From Candidatus Sediminicultor secundus (GTDB taxonomy: Bacteria > Atribacterota > JS1 > SB-45 > 34-128): a stretch of 7,132 nt of DNA. Location of the stretch: contig NCRO01000068.1 in the NCBI GenBank assembly GCA_002849045.2, forward strand, positions 1-7,132. The letters are read 5' to 3'. The stretch's first letter is position 1. Every line of letters begins with the position of its first letter. Under the pieces are notes generated by a model. That model was not told the origin of the DNA. It saw nothing but the letters and a program-made list of their open reading frames with translations, and did not search any database. Of the stretch, positions 1-5,787 are shown piece by piece. Made by a program: the position numbers and the translations under genes.

Positions 1-1
1 T

Positions 2-517
2 GTTCAAGCTAAGGACTTAGGTACTCAAAAAGAACAAAAAATAACCATTACTGCTTCAAGTGGGCTAAGTGAAGAAGAAATAAATAAAAAAGTAAAAGAG
101 GCAGAGCAATACTCTGAAGAAGACAATAAATTAAAAGAAAAAGTAGAACTTCGAAATCAGGCAGATACTTTAATTTATTCTGTGGAAAAAACTCTAAAGG
201 AATCCGGAGATAAAGTTAGTGAAGATGAAAAAAACCAGATAACTGAAAATATTAAAGAGCTCAGGAAAGCCTTAGAAGAAGATGATGTAGAAAAGATTAA
301 ATCGAATATCGAAAAATTAACTACTTCCTCACATAAGCTTGCTGAGGAGATTTATAAAAAAGCATCAGCTGAAACACAACAACAAGAAGCAAATAAGGAA
401 AGCGAGAAGGCCAGTGAAGCTGATAAAAAAGATGAAAAGGGAGAAGAAAAGGTAGTTGATGCTGATTATGAAGTCGAAAAGGACGAGGACAAAAAAGACG
501 AGGACAAGAAAAATTAG
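2..517 (+). CDS. dnaK: Chaperone protein DnaK (Hsp70), C-terminal part; 5' end outside window
   Basis: Cytosolic ATP-dependent chaperone that binds exposed hydrophobic segments, working with DnaJ and GrpE. Only the last 171 residues are present. The first visible residues (VQAKDLGTQKEQKITI) are the end of the beta-sandwich substrate-binding domain. Next comes the alpha-helical lid, rich in Glu/Lys, with the family-typical stretches SGLSEEEINK, AEQYSEEDNK and VELRNQADTLIYSVEK. The tail holds the DnaK-like VVDADYEVEKDEDK and then a five-residue duplication (KDEDK twice), mirrored in the DNA as two copies of GACGAGGACAA 16 nt apart. The ATPase domain lies upstream of the window. The GTG at 182 is an internal codon, not a start. 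The TAG stop (515-517) sits inside a repeat that recurs inverted at 2402-2443. dnaJ follows on the same strand after 489 nt. Identification is firm because of the motifs and the dnaJ neighbour. Confidence 0.95.
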   Translation, partial: VQAKDLGTQKEQKITITASSGLSEEEINKKVKEAEQYSEEDNKLKEKVELRNQADTLIYSVEKTLKESGDKVSEDEKNQITENIKELRKALEEDDVEKIKSNIEKLTTSSHKLAEEIYKKASAETQQQEANKESEKASEADKKDEKGEEKVVDADYEVEKDEDKKDEDKKN

Positions 518-530
518 CGTAGAGAAATAT

Positions 531-553
531 AGTATCGCGTATCGAGTATCGAG
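531..553 (+). repeat. Heptamer tandem repeat (AGTATCG type) after dnaK
   Basis: Three consecutive 7-nt units (AGTATCG, CGTATCG, AGTATCG) and a partial fourth start 14 nt after the dnaK stop codon. The same unit occurs at 654-667, 2151-2203 and, inverted as CGATACT, at 2404-2417. Related 7-nt units lie at 6371-6405. These resemble the short tandemly repeated heptamers known from cyanobacteria and other genomes. No function is visible. Confidence 0.75.
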
Positions 554-707
554 TGAAGAAAAGAGAAGATAGAATAAGCATATAACACGAAAAATTAATT
601 ATTTAGCTGGTCAGTTAAGAAGTACAAGCATAATTCGTATCTCGTTAAAAAATTAGTATCGAGTATATATTACGTAGTGTATAGCAAAGAAAAGCAAAAG
701 AAAAAAA

Positions 708-733
708 GTAGGGGCGTATTGCATACGCCCCTA
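708..733 (+). repeat. REP-like palindrome 1 with GTAG foot
   Basis: Perfect 11-bp arms TAGGGGCGTAT (709-719) and ATACGCCCCTA (723-733) enclose a 3-nt loop. The tetranucleotide GTAG (708-711) stands at the 5' foot, as in REP elements recognised by E. coli TnpA-REP. The first 23 nt are identical to the palindrome at 3825-3847 before the RAYT gene, and the element is nearly identical in reverse to the one at 4174-4197 inside that gene. No T tract follows, so it is not an ordinary terminator. Confidence 0.8.
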
Positions 734-751
734 ATAATATAAGTAAAACCG

Positions 752-798
752 CAAGACAGGCGTTCCCCGTTTTCACGAGGACAGGCCCGCCTGTGTCT
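752..798. repeat. GC-rich composite hairpin (GACAGGCG family)
   Basis: A GC-rich island in AT-rich surroundings. ACAGGC (781-786) and GCCTGT (789-794) form a perfect hairpin with a 2-nt loop. An outer GACAGGCG (755-762) is partly complementary to CGCCTGTGTC (788-797). The segment 778-798 resembles the GTAG-footed hairpin at 6230-6258 (AGGACAGGC, then a TCT/GTCT end). It looks like a nested or rearranged member of the same short dispersed repeat family. Confidence 0.6.
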
Positions 799-853
799 AA
801 GTAAATTCGATTTATAAACCCGAATGATGACGAAGTGGATAGAAAAAATATAG

Positions 854-873
854 ATTCCCGTTTCCACGGGAAT
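854..873. repeat. ATTCCCGT-TTCC-ACGGGAAT hairpin repeat
   Basis: Perfect 8-bp arms (854-861 and 866-873) surround a 4-nt loop, followed by GACA. This is the widely distributed GATTCCCG...CGGGAATGACA intergenic repeat whose reverse strand is often mis-called as protein reading VIPxKxGI; the - strand here reads VIPVETGI. The right arm is followed by GACATAAAA, so it is unlikely to act as an intrinsic terminator. Confidence 0.65.
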
Positions 874-918
874 GACATAAAAGTGTAAGGATAACAAATA
901 AGGGGATATATAAAATAA

Positions 919-966
919 GTTGGCTGGTTTGATACTGATGATTTATTAACCAATTAACCAGCCAAC
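919..966. repeat. 11-bp inverted repeat upstream of dnaJ
   Basis: GTTGGCTGGTT (919-929) and AACCAGCCAAC (956-966) are perfect reverse complements separated by 26 nt. The right arm ends 40 nt before the dnaJ TTG. The interval is rich in TTAACCA-like units, related to the other short repeats between genes. It could be a dispersed repeat or a regulatory stem; nothing in the sequence decides. Confidence 0.55.
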
Positions 967-1006
967 CAAGTAACTAACTAACGAATAATTAAAGAGGAAA
1001 TATTAA

Positions 1007-2152
1007 TTGACAAAAAGAGATTATTACGAAATATTAGGTTTAAAAAAAGATGCTACTCCCGAAGAAATAAAAAAGACTTACAGGAAGCTTGCCCTTAAAT
1101 ACCATCCTGATAGAAATTCATCTGATGGTGATGCCGAAAAGAAATTTAAAGAGATCAATGAAGCCTATCAAGTACTTGGTAACCCGGAAAAGAGGGCAAG
1201 ATATGATCAATTTGGTTCAACCGAAGGCATGGGAGGGTTTGATTTTCAGGGAAGAGGTTTTTCTGATTTCGGTGGCTTCGGAGATTTTAGTGATATTTTT
1301 GAATCTTTTTTTGGTACAAGTACTCGAAGAAGTGAAGGAAGAGTACGTCCTCAAAGAGGAGCAAATTTGAGATATAATTTAGAAATAAGCTTCGAAGATG
1401 CTGCCTTTGGTAAGGAAACTAAAATAGAAGTCCCAAACTGGGAAACTTGTCCGGCATGCAAAGGAAGTGGAGCTAAACCCGGGACTTCTCCGCAGACCTG
1501 TCCTGATTGCCACGGTACCGGTGAGATCAAAAGCACTCAAAGTACAATGTTTGGGCAATTTGTTAATGTAAAAACCTGCCCTCGGTGCGCAGGTGAAGGA
1601 AAAATAATAAAAGATGTATGTACCAATTGTAGGGGTACAGGGAAAGCAAAGAGAAATAGAGTAGTAAAAGTGAAAATACCTGCTGGCGTAGATACCGGCC
1701 ATAGGTTACGAATATCTGGAATGGGAGAACCGGGAGAGAGAGGTGGTCCCTCTGGTGATTTATACATTGTTTTATACGTAAAACCTCATAAAATATTTAA
1801 ACGTACAGGGGTTGATATTAGTTGTACTCATTCAATTAGTTTTGTAAAGGCCGCATTGGGTGGAACAACTACTGTCCCTACCTTGCAAGAAAAAGCAAAA
1901 TTAAAAATTACTGCTGGCACCCAACCAAATAGTGTCTTCAGATTTAGAGGAAAAGGAATATTTAAAATTGGAACTCAGCAGCGAGGAAATCAATATATTA
2001 AAATTATAGTGGAAATACCTAAAGAGATGAATGATAAACAAAGAAATTTACTATTAGAATATGCAAAATTAAGTGGCGAAGATTTAGAGAAATTAGGAGA
2101 GAAAGGTATTTTTACGAAAATAAAAAATGCTTTTGGACAAAACAATAATTAG
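1007..2152 (+). CDS. dnaJ: Chaperone protein DnaJ (Hsp40, type I)
   Basis: Co-chaperone that delivers unfolded substrates to DnaK and stimulates its ATPase. All type I domains are present in 381 residues, the normal length. The J domain spans residues 2-70 with the essential HPD at 33-35. The Gly/Phe-rich linker follows (about 73-105). The zinc domain has four CxxCxGxG repeats, with cysteines at 148/151, 165/168, 191/194 and 205/208, all intact. The C-terminal substrate-binding and dimerisation domains run from about 215 to 345. The start is TTG (1007-1009): AGAGGA at 993-998 sits 8 nt upstream, and (M)[11 protein letters not shown] matches the family N-terminus. No upstream ATG fits. The TTG may lower initiation relative to dnaK (inference). 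The stop TAG overlaps the first AGTATCG unit of the next repeat tract. dnaK precedes it; grpE and hrcA are not in view. Confidence 0.98.
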   Translation: MTKRDYYEILGLKKDATPEEIKKTYRKLALKYHPDRNSSDGDAEKKFKEINEAYQVLGNPEKRARYDQFGSTEGMGGFDFQGRGFSDFGGFGDFSDIFESFFGTSTRRSEGRVRPQRGANLRYNLEISFEDAAFGKETKIEVPNWETCPACKGSGAKPGTSPQTCPDCHGTGEIKSTQSTMFGQFVNVKTCPRCAGEGKIIKDVCTNCRGTGKAKRNRVVKVKIPAGVDTGHRLRISGMGEPGERGGPSGDLYIVLYVKPHKIFKRTGVDISCTHSISFVKAALGGTTTVPTLQEKAKLKITAGTQPNSVFRFRGKGIFKIGTQQRGNQYIKIIVEIPKEMNDKQRNLLLEYAKLSGEDLEKLGEKGIFTKIKNAFGQNNN

Positions 2153-2203
2153 TATCGAGAAAAAACAGTATCGTGTATCGAGAAAAAACAGTATCGAGTA
2201 TCG
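2152..2203 (+). repeat. Tandem direct repeat of 22 nt plus AGTATCG units
   Basis: The 22 nt at 2152-2173 are repeated exactly at 2175-2196, a period of 23 nt. Each copy is GTATCGAG, an A6 run, then CAGTATCG. The second copy runs into two in-phase heptamers at 2190-2203. This last block is the exact reverse complement of 2404-2417, so the dnaJ-mtaB gap is bracketed by a 14-bp inverted repeat. There are only two copies and no spacers of CRISPR length. Confidence 0.8.
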
Positions 2204-2473
2204 CATAAAGATTCCGGTATTTTTTTACTTTTTAGTTTAGACTTATTTTTCTTCTAAATTCTGACTACTGGATTCTAAATTTCTCACGATATACTATATA
2301 TTAACCGTTAGCCAGTTACCTGGTTTACCGCTTTGTCAGTTGCTTTGAGATGATATCTTTTCCTACTTCTATCTCTTATTTTCTTAACTATATACTATAT
2401 ACACGATACTCGATACTATATTACTATACGCTCCACGCTAATTTCTGCTATACCAAAAAAAGGAGGAACATTT
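2153..2473. other. dnaJ-mtaB intergenic region, no gene seen
   Basis: The 321-nt gap begins with the tandem repeat and ends with an inverted repeat block (2402-2443). The middle (2210-2400) is pyrimidine-rich on the + strand and contains a T7 run at 2220-2226 after a very weak stem, which I do not call a terminator. A CCAG-TTAC-CTGG dyad lies around 2312-2323. No promoter with acceptable hexamers and spacing was found. Confidence 0.6.
2402..2443 (-). repeat. Inverted copy of the repeat that follows dnaK
   Basis: Read on the - strand this segment starts AAATTAGCGT, has GAG one base later and ends in ATATAGTATCGAGTATCG. The dnaK 3' end (511-553) shows the same order: AAATTAGCGT, GAG, ATATAGTATCG and then heptamers. 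About 10 nt are missing between the shared blocks. The element is therefore longer than the heptamers alone and lies in opposite orientation in two gaps. It ends about 18 nt before the mtaB AGGAGG. Confidence 0.6.
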
Positions 2474-2479
2474 ATTATT
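2461..2479 (+). promoter_or_regulatory. Strong Shine-Dalgarno and ATT-ATT start site of mtaB
   Basis: AGGAGG (2461-2466) is preceded by A7 and followed by AACATTT and two in-frame ATT codons (2474, 2477). The next residues are KVALKTLGCKVNQYE, which places the natural N-terminus exactly here. ATT initiation is known for infC and pcnB in E. coli, where it lowers or autoregulates translation. Here it is inferred from reading frame and spacing only. Confidence 0.65.
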
Positions 2480-3784
2480 AAAGTTGCCCTTAAAACACTC
2501 GGATGTAAAGTAAATCAATATGAAACAGAAAGTATTATCAATTTTTTTCAAGATAAGGGTTTTCAAATAGTAGATTTTCACCAAAATGCTGATATATACA
2601 TAATAAATACTTGTACTGTTACCCAAGAAGCCGATCGAAAATCTAAACAGATGATAAGGAAAGCTATCCGCCAAAATAGAAAATCAAAAATAATTGTAAC
2701 CGGTTGTTATGCACAATCTAATTATGAAGATCTACAAAAAATAGAAGGAATCAGCTTAATAGCAGGGAATGGAGAAAAAAATGATATTTTACAACAATTA
2801 GTAAAAATAGATTTCCATGATACGGTTATTAGAGTAAAACCTGCAAAATATCTGAAAAAATATAACAATGTTCCTAAAAATAAATCAAGTAGCTTGCATA
2901 CCCGCGCATGGCTAAAAATACAAGATGGTTGCAATAGTTTTTGTACTTATTGTAAAGTTCCTTATGTTAGAGGTCCTGCTCGAAGTAGAACTGTAGAAGA
3001 TGCATTAGAAGAAGTTTCTAATTTAAACAGCAATGGGGTTAAAGAATTGGTCCTCACAGGAATTAATTTAGGTACATATGGCAGGAATAAAGATAAAGGG
3101 AAGACAAATTTAGCAAAATTAATTTCTCTGATTAGCGATTTTAAGGGAATAAAAAGAATTCGTTTAAGTTCAATAGAATTAATAGATATCGATGATGAAT
3201 TATTAAATACCTTTAAAAACTGTTCTAAGTTTTGTCATCATTTACATATTCCTCTCCAAAGTGGTGATGATAAAATTCTTAATCTTATGAATCGTCCTTA
3301 TAATACCTCGATTTTTTACAAAAAGATATCCCTAATAAAACAAGTAATTCCTGATATAGCAATAACCACGGACATTATGGTAGGTTTTCCCAATGAAGAT
3401 AGTAATAGTTTCAGCAAAACTATTAATTTTGTCCGAAAAGTCTGCTTTGCAAAAATACACGTTTTTAAGTATTCTAATCGTAAAGAGTGTTTGGCAGCTT
3501 TACTGCCCGATAAAGTCGATAATAGGGTAAAAAAAGAAAGAAGTAAAAGGTTACAAGACCTATCTATAGAATTATTTTATGATTTTCAGAAAAAATTCCT
3601 CAATTCGATTGCTGATGTTTTAATCGAGGATGAGATAAAAGACAAAGAAGGAAGAATCTATTCCCGCGGTATCACAGATAATTATATTAAAGTGATAATT
3701 CCTGGTTTTATCGGTAAAAAAGGTGAAATAGTCAGTGTAAAATTAAACCAAATCTCTTCTAATTATGTTATTTCGATAGTGTAA
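2474..3784 (+). CDS. mtaB: tRNA t6A37 methylthiotransferase MtaB (probable ATT start)
   Basis: Radical-SAM enzyme that adds a methylthio group to C2 of N6-threonylcarbamoyladenosine at position 37 of ANN-decoding tRNAs. Counting from 2474, the N-terminal UPF0004 domain carries cluster cysteines 11 (TLGCKVNQYE), 47 (NTCTVT) and 78 (TGCYAQ). The radical-SAM CxxxCxxC is at 153/157/160 (GCNSFCTYC). The core runs to about 365 and a C-terminal TRAM domain occupies about 370-436. Length, 436 residues, is normal. TLGCKVNQYE distinguishes MtaB from MiaB and RimO. The first in-frame ATG is at 2651, but the reading frame upstream encodes indispensable conserved sequence and has no ATG, GTG or TTG. AGGAGG (2461-2466) lies 7 nt before ATT 2474 and 10 nt before ATT 2477, so one of these should be the start. 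A base error there is the alternative. Confidence 0.93.
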   Translation: MIKVALKTLGCKVNQYETESIINFFQDKGFQIVDFHQNADIYIINTCTVTQEADRKSKQMIRKAIRQNRKSKIIVTGCYAQSNYEDLQKIEGISLIAGNGEKNDILQQLVKIDFHDTVIRVKPAKYLKKYNNVPKNKSSSLHTRAWLKIQDGCNSFCTYCKVPYVRGPARSRTVEDALEEVSNLNSNGVKELVLTGINLGTYGRNKDKGKTNLAKLISLISDFKGIKRIRLSSIELIDIDDELLNTFKNCSKFCHHLHIPLQSGDDKILNLMNRPYNTSIFYKKISLIKQVIPDIAITTDIMVGFPNEDSNSFSKTINFVRKVCFAKIHVFKYSNRKECLAALLPDKVDNRVKKERSKRLQDLSIELFYDFQKKFLNSIADVLIEDEIKDKEGRIYSRGITDNYIKVIIPGFIGKKGEIVSVKLNQISSNYVISIV

Positions 3785-3820
3785 AATTTTAGTAGGGTAA
3801 TTATGAATGTCATTACGTTG

Positions 3821-3850
3821 ATTTGTAGGGGCGTATTGCATACGCCCTTT
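3821..3850 (+). repeat. REP-like palindrome 2 upstream of RAYT
   Basis: GTAG foot at 3825-3828. The palindrome GGGCGTAT (3829-3836), TGC, ATACGCCC (3840-3847) is identical over 23 nt to 708-730. The outer bases ATTT...CTTT also match the reverse complement of the copy inside the RAYT gene. It lies 31 nt before the chosen RAYT start, the usual place for a REP flanking its own transposase. Confidence 0.85.
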
Positions 3851-3880
3851 GCAATGACCATTAAGAAGGAAAAGGTAAAA

Positions 3881-4468
3881 ATGCCAACAGATAACAATAA
3901 CTGTAATTTTATCAAACATCACCGGCATTCCCTTAGAATAAAAAACTATAATTATTCTCTACCGGGTGCATATTTTATTACCATTTGCACCTATCGTAAG
4001 GAAAATATACTTGGATATATAATTGATGGTAAAATAAAACTGAATGTATTAGGAAAAATAACCGAAAGAGAATGGTTAAAAACTTTTCAAATTCGTAAAA
4101 ACATTCAATCGGATAAATATATAGTTATGCCCAACCATTTCCATGGGATTATAATATTAACGAACAATAAAAAGGGCGTATTACAATACGCCCCTACAAA
4201 TAAATTTCGTTCCCCCTCTCAAACAATTGGTTCAATTGTACGTGGTTTTAAATCTGCTGTTACCCGAGAAATTAAACGATTGGATTATCCATTTTTATAT
4301 TCTATATGGCAGAGAAATTATTATGAACATATAATAAGAAATGAAAGAGAATTAAATCGTATTCGTGAATATATTCAAAACAATCCCCTAAGATGGCAAT
4401 TTGATAGAGAAAATCTTGAGGGAAAACCTGATAAAATAGAAGAAAAGTTTTGGAAAGATTTTACCTAA
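3881..4468 (+). CDS. REP-associated tyrosine transposase (RAYT, Y1/HUH family)
   Basis: Single-strand DNA endonuclease/transferase of the IS200-like Y1 superfamily, probably domesticated, acting on REP palindromes. The 195-residue product begins with the RAYT-typical R-H-S-L-R-x-x-x-Y-x-Y-S-x-P-G-A-Y-F-I-T region (15-34). The metal-binding HUH motif is MPNHFHGI (His86, His88). The late motif WQRNYYEHIIR (143-153) supplies the candidate nucleophile Tyr147 or Tyr148, and REYIQNNPLRW (162-172) closes the fold. Catalytic residues look intact. ATG 3881 was chosen because AAGGA (3866-3870) is 10 nt upstream and the longer frame from 3803 would translate a REP. Residues 98-106 (KGVLQYAPT) are encoded by a REP palindrome in the linker between the HUH and Tyr motifs. 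No insertion-sequence ends or target duplication are seen. It stands alone between mtaB and nusA. Confidence 0.92.
   Translation: MPTDNNNCNFIKHHRHSLRIKNYNYSLPGAYFITICTYRKENILGYIIDGKIKLNVLGKITEREWLKTFQIRKNIQSDKYIVMPNHFHGIIILTNNKKGVLQYAPTNKFRSPSQTIGSIVRGFKSAVTREIKRLDYPFLYSIWQRNYYEHIIRNERELNRIREYIQNNPLRWQFDRENLEGKPDKIEEKFWKDFT
4174..4197 (-). repeat. REP-like palindrome 3 inside the RAYT coding sequence
   Basis: GGGCGTATT (4174-4182) and AATACGCCC (4185-4193) are perfect 9-bp arms with a 2-nt loop. CTAC (4194-4197) is the GTAG foot on the - strand. Reversed, the segment differs from 3821-3850 only in the loop. It is read in frame as KGVLQYAPT at RAYT residues 98-106, a variable linker position. 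Confidence 0.85.
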
Positions 4469-4476
4469 TATTTATT

Positions 4477-4494
4477 AGCACGATGCGTCGTGCT
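4477..4494. repeat. REP-like palindrome 4 downstream of RAYT (degenerate)
   Basis: AGCACGA (4477-4483), TGCG, TCGTGCT (4488-4494) is a perfect 7-bp hairpin 9 nt after the RAYT stop. Its core GCACGATGCGTCGTGCTCAC differs in two of 20 bases from the palindrome at 6122-6141, but the GTAG foot is lost (TATT instead). With palindrome 2 it brackets the RAYT gene. Confidence 0.7.
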
Positions 4495-4504
4495 CACGAA
4501 TATA

Positions 4505-4533
4505 TTGCCAAAATAATAGTTTTATGTTATAAT
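4505..4533 (+). promoter_or_regulatory. Sigma-70-type promoter for the nusA operon leader
   Basis: TTGCCA (4505-4510) as -35, a 17-nt spacer, and a perfect TATAAT (4528-4533) with an extended -10 TG at 4525-4526. Transcription should begin near 4540. It is the best promoter in the window, points at nusA (122 nt from the expected start to the ATG) and is followed within 30 nt by a terminator hairpin. Confidence 0.8.
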
Positions 4534-4566
4534 TACTCGTGCTTAAGTAAAAAGGTTGTTCTCCTC

Positions 4567-4600
4567 AAAAGAGTGGTATTTAAGACCACTCTTTTGTTAT
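4567..4600 (+). terminator. Intrinsic terminator / putative attenuator in the nusA leader
   Basis: AAAAGAGTGGT (4567-4577) and ACCACTCTTTT (4585-4595) form a perfect 11-bp stem with a 7-nt loop, ending in CTTTTGTTAT. It sits about 25 nt after the predicted start of transcription and 60 nt before the nusA AAGGAGG. The promoter would therefore give a terminated RNA of about 60 nt unless polymerase reads through. A simple terminator for upstream read-through is possible, but the promoter placed before it argues for attenuation. NusA itself modulates such hairpins, so autoregulation is plausible. Confidence 0.7.
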
Positions 4601-4662
4601 ATATTAAGCAATTAATTCACTTGAAACATTTTAATAGGAAGGAGGATGAAATATATTATTAT

Positions 4663-5757
4663 ATGAATATAAATTTAGCAAAAGTATTAGAAGAAATAGA
4701 AAAAGAAAAAGGAATATCAAAAAATATATTGATAGAAGCGATTGAATCAGCAATAATTTCTGCATATAAAAAAAATTATGCAAACAGTATAGATGATGTA
4801 AAAATAGATATCTCTGAAGATACCGGAGAGATTAAAGTATTCACTAAAAAAACCATTGTACAAAAAGTTTTAGAGCCCTTAAACGAAATTAGCATAGATG
4901 ATTTACCAATATCGAATAAAGAAAATTATAATATTGAGGATACTATTTTAATAGAAACCACGCCTAAAAAATTTGGTAGAATAGCTGCTCAAACAGCAAA
5001 ACAGGTAATAGTCCAAAAGATTAGAGAAGCTGAAAGAAATGTAATTTATGAAAAATATATTGATAAAGAGAGAGATATTGTTACCGGAGTTGTGCAGAGA
5101 ATAGAGCATAGAAACGTCATTATAGATTTAGGAAGAACGGAAGCTCTACTTTTGCCTAATGAACAAATAAGAGATGAAGAATATTATAAGGGGAAAAGAA
5201 TTAAAATTTATATCCTTGAAGTAAGAAAAACATCTAAAAACCCTAAAATATTTGCATCCAGAACCCATCCTGAATTATTAAAACGTTTGTTTGAATTGGA
5301 AGTCCCTGAAATTCATGAGGGACTGGTTGAAATAAAAAATATTGCCCGTGAAGCGGGTAAGCGATCAAAAGTTGCAGTTTACTCTAAGGACGAAAGAATA
5401 GACCCTATAGGAGCATGTATAGGTGATAGGGGTTCACGAATAAAATCAATTATGCTGGAAATAAAGGATGAAAAAATTGATGTTATAAGATGGGATGATG
5501 ATGAAAAAGTATTAATTGCTAATTCTTTAAGCCCGGCCAAAGTTTTGCTGGTAAATCTTTTTGAAGACGAAAAGACTGCTACAGTAATTGTACCGGACCA
5601 GCAACTTTCTTTAGCAATTGGAAAAGAAGGACAAAATGCAAGACTTGCTGCAAAATTAACCGGGTGGAAAGTAGATATAAAAAGCGAATCAGAGTACAAA
5701 GAGGAGAATAATCCGAATTCTCAAAATGATCTTAAAAAAGATGACATAGAGAAATAA
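4663..5757 (+). CDS. nusA: Transcription termination/antitermination factor NusA
   Basis: Binds RNA polymerase near the RNA exit channel, promotes pausing and intrinsic termination, and takes part in rRNA antitermination. Domains in order: RNAP-binding N-terminal domain (1-130, opening MNINLAKVLEEIEKEKGISK), S1 domain (about 136-200, with VVQRIEHRNVIIDLG and ALLLPNEQI), KH1 (about 201-278, GDRG at 254-257) and KH2 (about 280-345, GKEGQNARLAAKLTGW, GKEG at 320-323). The acidic/lysine tail 346-364 is short and the C-terminal acidic repeats of proteobacterial NusA are absent, as in Firmicutes and Thermotogae. ATG 4663 gives the family N-terminus; the frame is open further upstream but that part spans promoter and terminator. 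AAGGAGG (4639-4645) is 17 nt from this ATG, unusually far. rimP, normally just upstream, is missing; ylxR follows after 30 nt. Confidence 0.97.
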   Translation: MNINLAKVLEEIEKEKGISKNILIEAIESAIISAYKKNYANSIDDVKIDISEDTGEIKVFTKKTIVQKVLEPLNEISIDDLPISNKENYNIEDTILIETTPKKFGRIAAQTAKQVIVQKIREAERNVIYEKYIDKERDIVTGVVQRIEHRNVIIDLGRTEALLLPNEQIRDEEYYKGKRIKIYILEVRKTSKNPKIFASRTHPELLKRLFELEVPEIHEGLVEIKNIAREAGKRSKVAVYSKDERIDPIGACIGDRGSRIKSIMLEIKDEKIDVIRWDDDEKVLIANSLSPAKVLLVNLFEDEKTATVIVPDQQLSLAIGKEGQNARLAAKLTGWKVDIKSESEYKEENNPNSQNDLKKDDIEK

Positions 5758-5787
5758 TGATATTAATCCAAAAAAAGGTATTTATAA

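Larger units (their letters stand above)
518..1006. other. dnaK-dnaJ intergenic region, repeat-rich, no gene
   Basis: This 489-nt gap contains no credible gene. Short open frames on the - strand here run through palindromes and have no family signature. In order it holds heptamer repeats based on AGTATCG (531-553 and 654-667), a GTAG-footed REP palindrome (708-733), a GC-rich hairpin cluster (755-798), an ATTCCCG/CGGGAAT hairpin (854-873) and an 11-bp inverted repeat (919-966) close to the dnaJ ribosome binding site. I saw no CIRCE element (TTAGCACTC-N9-GAGTGCTAA), no convincing -35/-10 pair and no hairpin followed by a T tract. It cannot be decided from sequence whether dnaJ is co-transcribed with dnaK. 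Confidence 0.7.

Noticed and set aside
645..953. Open frames on the - strand between dnaK and dnaJ
   Set aside because: They translate REP and ATTCCCG hairpins (VIPVETGI type), have no ribosome binding site of note and no domain signature.
1007..1037. TTGACA at the dnaJ start as a -35 box
   Set aside because: The TTG is the start codon and no -10 hexamer lies 16-18 nt downstream.
2152..2203. Tandem repeat as a CRISPR array
   Set aside because: Two abutting copies with a 1-nt gap, no unique spacers and no cas genes.
2207..2230. Intrinsic terminator after dnaJ (ATTCCGGTA then T7)
   Set aside because: The possible stem is only two GC pairs; the T run alone is not enough.
3803..3880. Longer N-terminus for the RAYT from ATG 3803
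   Set aside because: It would translate the upstream REP. ATG 3881 has a ribosome binding site and gives a normal RAYT start.
4474..4500. CIRCE-like heat-shock operator (TTAGCAC...GTGCTCA)
   Set aside because: The spacing is too short and the stem matches the REP family (6122-6141) better; it also does not precede a heat-shock gene.
4450..4662. Upstream in-frame extension of nusA
   Set aside because: It overlaps the RAYT end, a REP, the promoter and the terminator, and the family N-terminus begins at MNINLAKVLE.
5379..5699. 106-codon open frame on the - strand inside nusA
   Set aside because: Complement of the conserved KH domains; a coding shadow without its own signals.
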